DNA of 13,879 bases from Eubacterium sp. UBA3720 (GCA_002371335.1 DFHP01000079.1:1-13879), one strand, 5' to 3'; shown: positions 1-7,855, counted from the stretch's first letter. Notes: generated by a model not told the origin, from the letters alone. A program made the numbers and translations.

Positions 1-1745
1 GCTCTGAACAACTCTTCCTGATCCGCGACGGCACCTTCAATATCCCACAGTCCGAAAGTCTCAATGAGCTTCGTTATCTCCGTTCCGGCCGCCGAGATCT
101 TTTTTACATCCTCCAGCGTCAGATCATTATATACATAGGTTTTGCCTGCGGATGTTTTTCTGAGCAGACGTTCCTGCGTTATCTTATTGATCTCGTTCTG
201 AATGCGGGCCTGGTCGCCGGCCTGCAGGATCTTATTCACTTCCAGATACGGAAAATCGACTGAGATCTTTACGGTCGATATCAGCAATTCTATTCCGTCC
301 CTGTAAAGATCCTCCGCTTTCAATGAGAACGCTGAAATGATTTTTTTCACTTCAAGGTTCGGAAATTTCTGCCGGAGCCCCGACGCCAGCATCCTTGAGC
401 TTGCAATGCCGGCCGGACATACCACCGCGACTGCGATCTTCTGATCATTCTCTTCGATCCGGATCGCCGCGGCTATGAAGTGCATGGCGATATATCCCTG
501 ATCCGACTCACGGATCTCATAAGGAGCTATCCATTCGGAAAGAATCTTGCACGCCGCCTCCGACGCTGTATATATTCCCGGATATTTTTTCCGCAGGTCA
601 TCTATTTCCGGTCTGGAAAGTATCACATCGGCGGAAAGCCGCCTGGTCATAGTCATGACATGATGCGTCAGATCCTCAATCAATGTCCTGTCATTACTAA
701 GAGGGAGCTCTGTGAGCTGCTCCACGACGCCTATCATGGACATAATGACCATATGAATATCTATCACCTGTCTGGGATTATCCAGAACGTTGCCTCGTGT
801 CTTTACGCGGGTCACCGTAATGAGCATTGCCATGTGATCGATCTCTGCCTCCGGAATTTCCAGAGATAATCCCTTATTTTCCAGAGCAGCGATCCTTATC
901 AGTTCTGCCATGATCCTTGACATTGACAGTTCTGCCATGATCGTGATACGATCCCTGAGCTCAGGAGCTTCCGTGATAAAAAATCCGCTCTCCATTCTGT
1001 GAATGATGACAGCCAGCCGGATCATCAGACCTATCCTGCCCACATCCGCAAAAGTAATGTTTAGACCCGCCTCGCATCTTTCCGCCAGAATTCTGACCAG
1101 ACGTATATTGTCCATCTGCCAGAAACATAACAGAGGATTCGCGGATAATTCTGCCAGTTCCTTTTCATCCTCGGTTTCGCTGACATGCAGCATAACGTTT
1201 ACATCACAGAATTCGAACACGGCGTTGGTAATGGCCTGGCGAAGATTAAATTCTTCCCCCTCGACTCTTATACCAACCCCGGGTTTGCGGACTATCTGCA
1301 TATGATATTCCTGAAGCCATTCATTTAAAGTATCCAGGTCAGAAAACAATGTGCTGTCGGATATTCTGAATTTCGAAGTCAGATACTGTGATTTCACAGG
1401 TTCATTTTCAAACAGAAGAATCCCCAGAAGAAAACTCTGACGCTCCTCCCTGCTGCGCTGACTGTCTGCCTTTTCTTCCTCTAAAAGCTCTTTGATCAGA
1501 CAGATGTTCTCTTCATTCTCATCGATGGAAAGACCCACGCCGGGTTTACGACTGAAAATAAAATCATTCTCTTCCATCCAGTCTTCGACGACCGGAATTT
1601 CCCGAAGTATGGTCCTCTTTGAAACATCAAGCTTTTCCGCGATCGCCGCTACGGTGATCGCTTTCGCTTCCATATCTGCCAGAATACGGATGATCGATTT
1701 TTGCCTGGCAGTAAGTATTGTTCTTTTTCCGCCACGATCAGACAT
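1..1745 (-). CDS. PRD-domain PTS transcriptional regulator, BglG/MtlR type (C-terminus beyond window)
   Basis: The reading frame runs open from the ATG at 1745 to the left edge, giving 581 codons without a stop, so the gene is partial. Visible order: N-terminal winged-helix HTH (about residues 10-60, with AAIAEKLDVSKRTILREI), a second HTH-like segment (about 105-165), PRD1 (about 205-310), PRD2 (about 325-430), then an EIIB-like domain with VVCPAGIASSRML (Cys443). The remaining sequence leads toward a presumed EIIA-like domain beyond the edge. This is the layout of MtlR/LicR/ManR-type DNA-binding activators, whose activity is set by phosphorylation from HPr and a cognate EII. By alignment to the usual PRD pattern, PRD2 keeps both histidines (H362, H422), while PRD1 appears to carry Arg243 and Leu308 instead. 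An AGGAAAGC ribosome binding site (1753-1760) supports the start. The sugar is unknown; target PTS genes may lie left of the window. Confidence 0.9.
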   Translation of the reverse strand, partial: MSDRGGKRTILTARQKSIIRILADMEAKAITVAAIAEKLDVSKRTILREIPVVEDWMEENDFIFSRKPGVGLSIDENEENICLIKELLEEEKADSQRSREERQSFLLGILLFENEPVKSQYLTSKFRISDSTLFSDLDTLNEWLQEYHMQIVRKPGVGIRVEGEEFNLRQAITNAVFEFCDVNVMLHVSETEDEKELAELSANPLLCFWQMDNIRLVRILAERCEAGLNITFADVGRIGLMIRLAVIIHRMESGFFITEAPELRDRITIMAELSMSRIMAELIRIAALENKGLSLEIPEAEIDHMAMLITVTRVKTRGNVLDNPRQVIDIHMVIMSMIGVVEQLTELPLSNDRTLIEDLTHHVMTMTRRLSADVILSRPEIDDLRKKYPGIYTASEAACKILSEWIAPYEIRESDQGYIAMHFIAAAIRIEENDQKIAVAVVCPAGIASSRMLASGLRQKFPNLEVKKIISAFSLKAEDLYRDGIELLISTVKISVDFPYLEVNKILQAGDQARIQNEINKITQERLLRKTSAGKTYVYNDLTLEDVKKISAAGTEITKLIETFGLWDIEGAVADQEELFR

Positions 1746-1810
1746 AAGACACGCTTTCCTGTTGCTCAAACCCCAAAAAAGAAACCTTGCCGCTTACCTT
1801 GTTAATAAAT

Positions 1811-1839
1811 ATTTTACTTAACCCCTCACCTTACCGCAA
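1811..1839 (-). promoter_or_regulatory. Candidate promoter for the PRD regulator
   Basis: On the minus strand, TTGCGG (1834-1839) and TAAAAT (1811-1816) are separated by 17 bases and lie about 65 bases upstream of the regulator ATG. The -10 matches 5 of 6 consensus positions and the -35 is weaker. Inferred from sequence only. Confidence 0.45.
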
Positions 1840-1865
1840 CCCAAAAATGTGTGCATTTTGTCATT

Positions 1866-1906
1866 AAAAAATGGTGACAACTGCCTTTTTTAGGCAATTA
1901 TCACCA
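1866..1906 (-). terminator. Rho-independent terminator, minus strand
   Basis: A 15-base inverted repeat (1872-1886 with 1892-1906, two mismatches) is followed on the minus strand by a run of six T (complement of 1866-1871). There is no U-run on the plus side, so it terminates minus-strand transcripts, most simply those of the unknown gene at 2079-2822. It lies upstream of the candidate regulator promoter and would insulate the two genes. Confidence 0.7.
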
Positions 1907-1931
1907 GTTCTTCGCGTGTATGCTATTTAAG

Positions 1932-2066
1932 AACAAAGTCCGCGAGCGGACTTTGCGCGCCGCCGCACGGCAGCTTTGCTGCCTTCCTCTGTGCGGCGTG
2001 TGCATCCCCCGGAGGGTTTATGTCATAGGAAATGATCGTAATTTCCTATGACATAACAAAGTCCGC
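1932..2066 (+). repeat. Mosaic palindromic repeat, copy A
   Basis: Four nested or adjacent inverted repeats are visible: CAAAGTCCGC/GCGGACTTTG (1934-1955); GCCGCAC/GTGCGGC enclosing GGCAGC/GCTGCC (about 1962-1997); and a perfect 16-base inverted repeat, 2018-2033 with 2041-2056 (core CATAGGAAAT/ATTTCCTATG). AACAAAGTCCGC occurs as a direct repeat at both ends (1932-1943 and 2055-2066). Bases 1944-2050 match the reverse complement of 13683-13790 closely. No ORF lies inside. The intergenic stretch 1746-2078 otherwise holds only the promoter and terminator listed separately. Confidence 0.85.
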
Positions 2067-2078
2067 TCATCAAAGGCG

Positions 2079-2822
2079 TCAGATCTTTTCGATCGCAAAC
2101 GTATTGTTTTTTACCACCAGCTTCTCATTCGTCTCCAACAGGCCCTCTCTTATTGCTTTTGCCAGATACTCCTGATTCAGCAGCTTCGCTATCCTCGGCT
2201 CCGCTTTTCCGTTTTTCCAGCTTCCCTGGCAGATCTTCTTTTCTCCTCTGGTTATCCAGATCGTATGTATCTCTTTTTCCATATAGAGCTCTACTGTCAG
2301 CTCGGGTCCGATAACGCACTGATCTACGGCGATCCTTCCCTCCGGCAGCTCTCCCATATAAGCGTCCGGATAAGGCGATTTCACGATCAGATTTCCCATG
2401 GCGTCTGCCGTAACGGTCTCATATTCCTCCGCGATCATCCTTGCGTTTGCCAGAAGCACTTCCGTAGGTATTCCCATAGGCCTGTTAATATCCGCATCGG
2501 GGATAAAAATTCTGATGTCTCCGTCATATTTTCCAAGCCATACGCCCTTCTTTTCGCCCGCTGTTCCCGGATTTTTTCCAGACTCGGGCACCTCGATGAA
2601 ATAATGATCATCAAGGGCTGTTCTGGCGTACACCTCCTCGATCACGCGGTAATTGGCTTCCTCCTCTGCCTGCTCCTGTTCCTTCAGTTTCTCAGCTCCG
2701 GCCTTCACCTGTTCCACCAGATCCGCAGGATAGAGCTGCAGGATTATATCCTCCGGAATATTCTTCTCCAGCATTTCAGCTATCTTTTCTATGTCTCTCC
2801 CCAGATTAGTTGTCGCACTCAT
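2079..2822 (-). CDS. Conserved-looking hypothetical protein, 247 residues
   Basis: I do not recognise this protein. The start is placed at the ATG ending at 2822 because AGAGGAGAGAGG (2829-2840) sits 6 bases upstream; an in-frame ATG 51 bases further out (2873) would put this Shine-Dalgarno inside the coding sequence and has none of its own. The product is acidic and soluble with no signal peptide or membrane segment. About residues 1-60 look helical and end in a charged, coiled-coil-prone stretch (KAGAEKLKEQEQAEEEANYR). The rest alternates short hydrophobic strands with glycine and proline turns (GVWLGKYDGDIRIFIPDADI, then LTVELYMEKEIHTIWITRGEKK), suggesting a beta-rich domain. The N-terminal helix resembles in style the tails of some clostridial Rpn/PD-(D/E)XK-family proteins, but no nuclease motif is visible, so this is not a functional call. 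It appears monocistronic, ending at the 1866-1906 terminator. Confidence 0.8.
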   Translation of the reverse strand: MSATTNLGRDIEKIAEMLEKNIPEDIILQLYPADLVEQVKAGAEKLKEQEQAEEEANYRVIEEVYARTALDDHYFIEVPESGKNPGTAGEKKGVWLGKYDGDIRIFIPDADINRPMGIPTEVLLANARMIAEEYETVTADAMGNLIVKSPYPDAYMGELPEGRIAVDQCVIGPELTVELYMEKEIHTIWITRGEKKICQGSWKNGKAEPRIAKLLNQEYLAKAIREGLLETNEKLVVKNNTFAIEKI

Positions 2823-3178
2823 TCTAAACCTCTCTCCTCTTTTTATATTACTCACTAAAACTTCCCTCTTCATGATCGGACTGTTTCAAAAAATGCCATG
2901 TGGGAAGTTTACCTGCTTAATATATGGTAATTTCGAAACGCCGTGTCGTCGGGAAATCACCCGTATAACTTCATGACTCCTTCGGGGCGGCTTGATCTTT
3001 CTTCCCGGATCTTCTCCTCCGAAAAACATATAACCTATATTAACATATCTTTGTTCCTTATTCCATATATGCTCATGGCGATCCATGGCATATCGCCGCG
3101 CTTCATTTTTACAGGATCCCGGCACCTGCTTTTTCTGACAGGACCCGCTTCTTTTTCGCATTTTTCCGAGCGCTTGTC
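2823..3178. other. Intergenic region, no supported gene
   Basis: This 356-base stretch lies between the end of the ABC-F gene and the start of the unknown gene, both minus strand. It holds the Shine-Dalgarno of the unknown gene (2829-2840). A basic 98-codon frame starts with GTG overlapping the ABC-F stop codon, but its composition is not protein-like. The 12-mer TCGGGAAATCAC at 2949-2960 recurs at 11104-11115 beside the long hairpin, so a decayed repeat may be present. No convincing terminator for the ABC-F gene was seen. Confidence 0.5.
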
Positions 3179-5041
3179 TCACTTCTGTTCGTTAAACGAA
3201 TCTAACATGTCCTGCAGTTCCAGAAATCTTTCCATTTTTTGTTCCAGCAATTCATCCGCCGCTTCTTTTTCGCGGGACAGCTCCGACAGTTTCGGATAAT
3301 CCGAAGCCGCTTTTATCATCTCTTCTTCCAGTGCGGCACATTTTTCCTCCAGAGCTTCGATCTCTCCTTCGATGGAGTCATACTCCTTCTGTTCCATGTA
3401 TGAAAGTTTTTTCTTCGGCCGCCTGATTCTTCCGCGGCTGTCCCTCTGTACATCTTTATTTCTTTTATCTCCGCCCGGTTCCGCTTCTGACGCCTGACTG
3501 CTTTTTTGTCCTTTTACCTGCTGCGCTGTCCTGACCGCGTCCTGTGCCTCCGGTACTTTTCCCCCATGAAGCAGATAGTCGCTGTAGCCTCCCTCGCTTT
3601 GCTCCAGCACTCCGGTTTCTGTGAATGCAAATATTCTGGTTACCACCCTGTCCAGGAAATAACGGTCATGGGAAACCACAATGATCACGCCGGCGAAATG
3701 ATCCAGATAGTCTTCCAGTATCTGAAGCGTCTGAATATCCAGATCGTTGGTCGGCTCGTCAAGGATCAGCACGTTTGGCGATTCCATCAGCACCTTCAGC
3801 AGACAGAGACGTCTTTTTTCGCCTCCGGAAAGCCTGCCCACCTGTGAAAACTGCATCTCCGGATCAAACAGGAACTTATTACACATGGCCGAGGCACTTG
3901 TCAGTCCTTCCGTCGTCCGTACATATTCGGCTGTATCCTTAATATAATCGATCACACGCTGTTTCTCATCCGGCAGATCATTTTCCTGTCCAAAATACCC
4001 TATCTGCACCGTCTGGCCTATTTCAACGCTTCCCTCATCCGGACGGATCTGTCCCGTCAGGCAGCGCAGCAACGTTGTCTTTCCGCATCCGTTATAGCCA
4101 ATGATCCCTATCCTGTCTGTTTTTCCCATCAAATAACTGAAATTGCCAAACAAAAGCTTTCCATCGTAGGATTTAGAAATGTTATTGATTTCAATGACCT
4201 TGTTTCCAAGCCTGGAAGGAAGCGACGCAAGCTCCGCCTGCCTCTCTTCGACGATCTTCTCTCTGTCGCGCAGCGCTTCGAACCGGGCAATATGAGCCTT
4301 CTGCTTTGTGGAGCGCGCTCTTGCGCCTCGCATCATCCACTCCAGATCCTGTCTGTAAAGCGCAGCCATTTTTCGCTCCGCCGCCCTTGCGAAATTCAGT
4401 CGTTCCTGCTTCTGCTCCAGGTATTCGCTGTAGCCTCCTTCATAGCGATATGCCTTTCCTCTGTCCAGCTCGATGGTCTGCGTGGTCACACTGTCCAGAA
4501 AATAACGGTCATGTGTCACCAGAAGCAGGGCTCCCTGATAATGCTGCAGATACTCCTGAAGCCAGCTGATCATAGCCAGATCCAGATGATTTGTGGGCTC
4601 ATCCAGGATCAGCAGATCACAGGGCGTAAGGATCGCCGCCACGAGAGAAGCCCTCTTTCTCTGGCCTCCTGAAAGTTTCCCGGGAAGCATATCCGGATCT
4701 TCAATACCGAAACGAAGCAGCATAGATCTGGCCTCTCCGGCAGTATTCCAGTAATCTTCACTGCGCTCGACAGCTTCCTGCACATTCTCAAGGACTGTTT
4801 TTTCCTCGTTGAAAGCCGCCTCCTGCGCCAGATAAGATATCCGAAGCCCGGAACGTCTGATCACCTGACCCTCGTCCGGCTCCCCGGCGCCGGACACAAT
4901 GGAAAGAAAAGTGGATTTTCCGGTGCCGTTGATGCCTACCACGCCTATTTTATCTGTATCTTCGATCCCTATTGTAACATCTTCTATTATTTCTTTTGAA
5001 ACATAACGTTTTGTCACATGTTCCAGATTTAAAATATTCAT
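3179..5041 (-). CDS. ABC-F family ATPase, Uup/YfmR type
   Basis: A 620-residue soluble protein with two ABC ATPase cassettes and no transmembrane segments, the mark of the ribosome-associated ABC-F family. Cassette 1: Walker A GINGTGKST (36-44), signature LSGGQ (123-127), Walker B/D-loop LLILDEPTNHLD (143-154), switch His in VTHDRYF. A charged inter-domain linker with ARSTKQ (about 205-275) matches the P-site tRNA-interaction region. Cassette 2: GYNGCGKTT (315-323), LSGGE (404-408), LILDEPTNDLD (425-435), VSHDRYF. A basic spacer (about 515-545) leads into a C-terminal coiled coil starting KLSYMEQKEYD (about 545-620), which is characteristic of Uup/YfmR proteins. Members act on the ribosome E site and are linked to relief of stalled translation. 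A role in antibiotic resistance cannot be excluded but is not favoured by this C-terminal domain. Transcribed alone, divergently from the AraC gene. Confidence 0.93.
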   Translation of the reverse strand: MNILNLEHVTKRYVSKEIIEDVTIGIEDTDKIGVVGINGTGKSTFLSIVSGAGEPDEGQVIRRSGLRISYLAQEAAFNEEKTVLENVQEAVERSEDYWNTAGEARSMLLRFGIEDPDMLPGKLSGGQRKRASLVAAILTPCDLLILDEPTNHLDLAMISWLQEYLQHYQGALLLVTHDRYFLDSVTTQTIELDRGKAYRYEGGYSEYLEQKQERLNFARAAERKMAALYRQDLEWMMRGARARSTKQKAHIARFEALRDREKIVEERQAELASLPSRLGNKVIEINNISKSYDGKLLFGNFSYLMGKTDRIGIIGYNGCGKTTLLRCLTGQIRPDEGSVEIGQTVQIGYFGQENDLPDEKQRVIDYIKDTAEYVRTTEGLTSASAMCNKFLFDPEMQFSQVGRLSGGEKRRLCLLKVLMESPNVLILDEPTNDLDIQTLQILEDYLDHFAGVIIVVSHDRYFLDRVVTRIFAFTETGVLEQSEGGYSDYLLHGGKVPEAQDAVRTAQQVKGQKSSQASEAEPGGDKRNKDVQRDSRGRIRRPKKKLSYMEQKEYDSIEGEIEALEEKCAALEEEMIKAASDYPKLSELSREKEAADELLEQKMERFLELQDMLDSFNEQK

Positions 5042-5071
5042 TTTTCTTTTTTCCTATACCTGAGCAGATTT

Positions 5072-5117
5072 GCGCCGCATTTTCCTGCGGCCTGTCCACC
5101 GGTCCTCCGGCGGCGCC
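5072..5117 (-). promoter_or_regulatory. GC-rich structured leader of the ABC-F gene, possible alternative hairpins
   Basis: On the minus strand, element 1 (GCGCCGC, 5110-5116), element 2 (GCCGCA, 5086-5091) and element 3 (TGCGGCGC, 5072-5079) occur in that order, ending 30 bases before the start codon. Element 3 can pair with element 1 or with element 2 but not both. No U-run follows, so a classical terminator is not formed; any regulation would have to act on translation or RNA stability. Function is inferred only. Confidence 0.35.
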
Positions 5118-5162
5118 TTTCCATTAATTCTAATCTAAATCGCCGCGGAATTCTACTTTTTA

Positions 5163-5171
5163 TGTTATACT
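5163..5171 (+). promoter_or_regulatory. Extended -10 promoter of the AraC-family gene
   Basis: TGTTATACT contains the extended -10 motif TGn followed by TATACT (5166-5171). No good -35 lies 16-18 bases upstream, as is common with extended -10 promoters. The resulting leader would be about 70 bases, ending in GAGAGG (5236-5241) before the ATG at 5251. Confidence 0.5.
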
Positions 5172-5250
5172 ATCCATATAGTTATTACTGAAACTTCCTC
5201 CTTCGGGTCGTAAGCACAGTCGTGATCATCACTTAGAGAGGTTAAAAAGA

Positions 5251-6090
5251 ATGAGATCCGCTTTTTCCGATATTCCTCAGGCTCATTATCATAACATGAC
5301 TTTTGTTGACGCCGAATATCATATGAATCATCCTCAGCTGCTCCATGCGCACAATGATCTCCTGGAGCTTTTTTTCGTGGTGGAGGGTGAAGGCTCATAC
5401 ATTGTGGATAATCACGAATATTATCTGCATTCGGGCAGTATGATCATCTGTAATCAGGACGTCATTCACGGCGAAGCCCCTGTCCAGAAGGGTTCAAAGA
5501 TAAGCTATTGCTGTGCTCTTAATAAAGTACAACTGCCGGACCTTCCGGAGAACACACTGTTCGAGAGAGGCGTAAATGCACATCTTTTCTTTGAAAATGA
5601 TTTTGAGCCTCTGAAAAATCTGTTCGTGGCGCTGTATGATCTTACTGGAAAAAAAGGAGCCGAAGATCCGATCTGCCAGTCTCTTGGCAATATCATTCTG
5701 CAGCTGACTCTCGAACGCCTTGAGAGGCGCATGCAACTGGACGAAACCGTTCGGCAGCCAAGCGAGACCTTTATCAGAAATATTTTTTCTTATATCAATG
5801 AGCACTTCCGGGAAAACCTCAGCATGGAGGATATGAGCCGGCATTTTCAGGTCAGTTCCTATTATCTCACGAAATTTTTCAAGACTGAGACAGGAATGAC
5901 CCCGTCCAAATACATCGCGCACCGGAAGATCGGCGAAGCGCAGGATCTTCTGGCGAAATCCGATCTTCCCATCAATGAGATAGGCGCCATGATGGGCTTT
6001 TACGATAACGCTTATTTCACCCGGACCTTCCGCAAATATGTAGGCACGACCCCGTCCGCGTTTCGCGAACATTTTCAGGATCCGGCCTGA
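5251..6090 (+). CDS. AraC-family transcriptional regulator with N-terminal cupin
   Basis: A 279-residue protein. Residues about 20-95 form an AraC-type cupin sensor (HAHNDLLELFFVVEGEGSYIVDNHEYYLHSGSMIICN), a fold that usually binds a sugar or other small molecule. Residues about 176-276 are the AraC/XylS DNA-binding domain with two HTH units: MEDMSRHFQVSSYYLTKFFK (192-211) and INEIGAMMGFYDNAYFTRTFRK (241-262), followed by the conserved GTTPSAFREHF. GAGAGG lies 9 bases upstream of the start. It is monocistronic with a terminator at 6173-6239. The next gene on the same strand is a sugar-binding lipoprotein, so control of that gene is a reasonable inference, though the effector cannot be read from the sequence. 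Length is normal for the family. Confidence 0.93.
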   Translation: MRSAFSDIPQAHYHNMTFVDAEYHMNHPQLLHAHNDLLELFFVVEGEGSYIVDNHEYYLHSGSMIICNQDVIHGEAPVQKGSKISYCCALNKVQLPDLPENTLFERGVNAHLFFENDFEPLKNLFVALYDLTGKKGAEDPICQSLGNIILQLTLERLERRMQLDETVRQPSETFIRNIFSYINEHFRENLSMEDMSRHFQVSSYYLTKFFKTETGMTPSKYIAHRKIGEAQDLLAKSDLPINEIGAMMGFYDNAYFTRTFRKYVGTTPSAFREHFQDPA

Positions 6091-6172
6091 GATGCAGGTC
6101 ATCTTTATTGCAGGAACGTTCTTGCGATGTCCTTTTCATGATCTGACTGTTAAGATTTCCTATACCGGGGCA

Positions 6173-6239
6173 AAAATCGTGTGAACACAGAGGCTGTTTC
6201 AGCAGAATCCCTCCGGATGTTCACACGGTTTCTTTTTTT
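6173..6239 (+). terminator. Rho-independent terminator after the AraC-family gene
   Basis: AATCGTGTGAACA (6175-6187) pairs with TGTTCACACGGTT (6218-6230) around a long internal loop, followed by TTTCTTTTTTTG. It lies about 85 bases after the AraC stop codon and separates that transcript from the sugar-binding protein gene. Confidence 0.8.
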
Positions 6240-6635
6240 GTAAACATCTTCCAAATTTGAAGGCTTCATTTTTATCCCCGTAAAAAAAATACAACTGATT
6301 TGCGTTTTTTCTGTATTTTTACATAAATATAGTCTTAAAAAATCCTACCCTGTTTGTCAATTCGGCGGTAAAATAAGCATACAAGGCAAAACATAAGTTC
6401 TAAGAAAAAGTACAACGTTCCGGGCGTATTATCGGGATGCGCATCGGGAATACAGACAGATCCGGATCGTTGTCCGCAGCTGCAATTTGTTCTTATGTAT
6501 GATCCTTACGGGGTAGTTTGGCAGACACATAAGACAGCCTGGATAAAAAGTGTTTACAAGAGACTTTGGAGGCTGTTCGATGCCGGAGAAATAACGAAAG
6601 CATCGGGTCTGCGGTTTAGCAAAAAGGAGAAAAAT
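6240..6635 (+). promoter_or_regulatory. Long upstream region and leader of the sugar-binding protein gene
   Basis: About 395 bases separate the AraC terminator from the lipoprotein start. The region contains a perfect short inverted repeat TGAAGGCTTCA (6258-6268), a possible operator; AT-rich tracts; and a possible -35 TTGTCA (6354-6359) with only a weak -10 near 6377. The closing part has inverted repeats (ATGCGCAT near 6440 and ACATAAG/CTTATGT around 6392 and 6492). I recognise no known riboswitch. The transcription start cannot be fixed by eye; a leader of more than 200 bases is plausible. Confidence 0.35.
6624..6630 (+). promoter_or_regulatory. Ribosome binding site fixing the lipoprotein start
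   Basis: AAGGAGA lies 5 bases before the ATG at 6636. The frame is open 47 codons further upstream (to 6495), but this Shine-Dalgarno and the signal peptide that begins at 6636 show that 6636 is the real start. Confidence 0.9.
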
Positions 6636-7691
6636 ATGAAAAAAAGATTAGTAGCAGGATTATTGGCAGGTACTATGGCAATGGCTATGATGGCAGGATG
6701 CGGAAGTTCTTCTTCAGGAAGCACAGCAGCTGCTTCTGATGCAAAAGAGACAGCTTCCGGTTCCACAGCAGCCGCTCCTTCAGGCGATGCAAAATACAAC
6801 ATGACACTTGTTATGTCTGTACGTGACGAGTTCAGAAGCTCCGTAGAGCAGGCTATCTCCAGCCAGGCAGCAGAGTACGGCGTTTCCTTCGCAGCGCAGG
6901 ATGCTAACAACGATACAAACAAGATGCTTCAGTACATCGAGGCTTCCGCAAACGGCGGCGACGATGCTGTTATCGTTAACCTGATCGACTCCGAGACAGC
7001 TCCTCAGTGTATCGAGGCTGCAGGCGACATGAAGGTCGTATTCGTAAACATCGCTCCTTCAGATCTTTCCTGCCTGAACGAGAACGCATGTATGGTTGCA
7101 TCTGACAACCTTGAAGCAGGACAGAGACAGGGCGAGTACCTTACTCAGTGGTGCAAGGACAATAACAAGACAGAGCTTAACTATATCCTTCTTAAAGGAA
7201 CTCTGGGTCTGATCCACTCCGAGCAGCGTTCTGACGGTGTTATCGATACTCTTGAAGCAAACGGAATCAAATGCAACAACGTAGCAGGAAATCCGCTGGT
7301 AGCAGACTTTGACCGTGCAACAGCACAGGATATGATCTCCCCGCTTCTGGGCGTAGAGGAATTCGACGCTATCATCGCTAACAACGACGCTATGGCACTT
7401 GGCGCTGTAGAGGCTCTGAAGGCAGCAGGCATGGATCCTAAAGATTACCAGATCGTCGGCGTTGACTGTACAGCAGACGGCGCAGAGGCAATCGAGAGCG
7501 GCGACATGTCCATGACAGTATTCCAGGATCCTCAGGGACAGGGAAGCGGATCTCTCCAGGCAGCAGTTAACATGCTCGAGGGCAAGCCTATCAATGAGGG
7601 AACAAACTATGAACTCGCTGAGGACAACGAGTACGTAATGTGGGTACCATTTGAGACTGTTACAGCTGACAACGTAGCTGACTTCAAATAA
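6636..7691 (+). CDS. Sugar ABC transporter substrate-binding lipoprotein (RbsB/MglB-type, Peripla_BP_4)
   Basis: A 351-residue exported lipoprotein. The signal peptide MKKRLVAGLLAGTMAMAMM ends in an AGC lipobox with Cys22, followed by a Ser/Ala-rich tether (about 23-60). The rest has the two-lobed fold of class I periplasmic sugar-binding proteins: an N-terminal strand with TLVMSVRDEF, the GGDDAVIVNLID segment that ends lobe one, and the hallmark ANNDAMALGAVEALKAAG, then QIVGVDCTADGAEAI. It should capture a pentose, hexose or related sugar outside the membrane and deliver it to an ABC permease; the exact ligand cannot be read. Codon use is strongly biased (many GAC, AAC, CTT, GCA), unlike its neighbours and typical of a highly expressed gene. 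No ATPase or permease gene is adjacent: a terminator follows, so the transporter partners must be encoded elsewhere, or the protein may serve sensing. The upstream AraC regulator may control it. Confidence 0.93.
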   Translation: MKKRLVAGLLAGTMAMAMMAGCGSSSSGSTAAASDAKETASGSTAAAPSGDAKYNMTLVMSVRDEFRSSVEQAISSQAAEYGVSFAAQDANNDTNKMLQYIEASANGGDDAVIVNLIDSETAPQCIEAAGDMKVVFVNIAPSDLSCLNENACMVASDNLEAGQRQGEYLTQWCKDNNKTELNYILLKGTLGLIHSEQRSDGVIDTLEANGIKCNNVAGNPLVADFDRATAQDMISPLLGVEEFDAIIANNDAMALGAVEALKAAGMDPKDYQIVGVDCTADGAEAIESGDMSMTVFQDPQGQGSGSLQAAVNMLEGKPINEGTNYELAEDNEYVMWVPFETVTADNVADFK

Positions 7692-7745
7692 TCCGAAGAT
7701 AATACAGGATAATAACCTTATCAGAAGATAAAATAAAACCTCTTT

Positions 7746-7771
7746 CCGGCAGGAACGAAAGCTCCTGCCGG
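7746..7771 (+). other. Stable hairpin in the 3' UTR of the lipoprotein gene
   Basis: A perfect 9-base stem CCGGCAGGA/TCCTGCCGG closes an 8-base loop, 54 bases after the stop codon. No U-run follows directly, so on the plus strand it looks more like an mRNA-stabilising hairpin than a terminator. Confidence 0.5.
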
Positions 7772-7855
7772 GAGGAAAATAAGGAAAATACTTTCCTTTT
7801 CATATACCTATTTTTCATATACCAATAAAAGAAGTAAGATTTAAAAATAATTAAA

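Noticed and set aside
1932..2066. CRISPR array or tandem repeat interpretation of copy A
   Set aside because: There are no regularly spaced direct repeats with unique spacers; the structure is palindromic and dispersed.
2886..3182. 98-codon frame starting at GTG overlapping the ABC-F stop codon
   Set aside because: Stop/start overlap hints at coupling, but the protein is extremely Arg/Lys-rich, low-complexity in style, and lies over a possible decayed repeat; not supported.
6495..6635. In-frame upstream extension of the sugar-binding protein
   Set aside because: The Shine-Dalgarno at 6624-6630 and the lipoprotein signal peptide both place the start at 6636.
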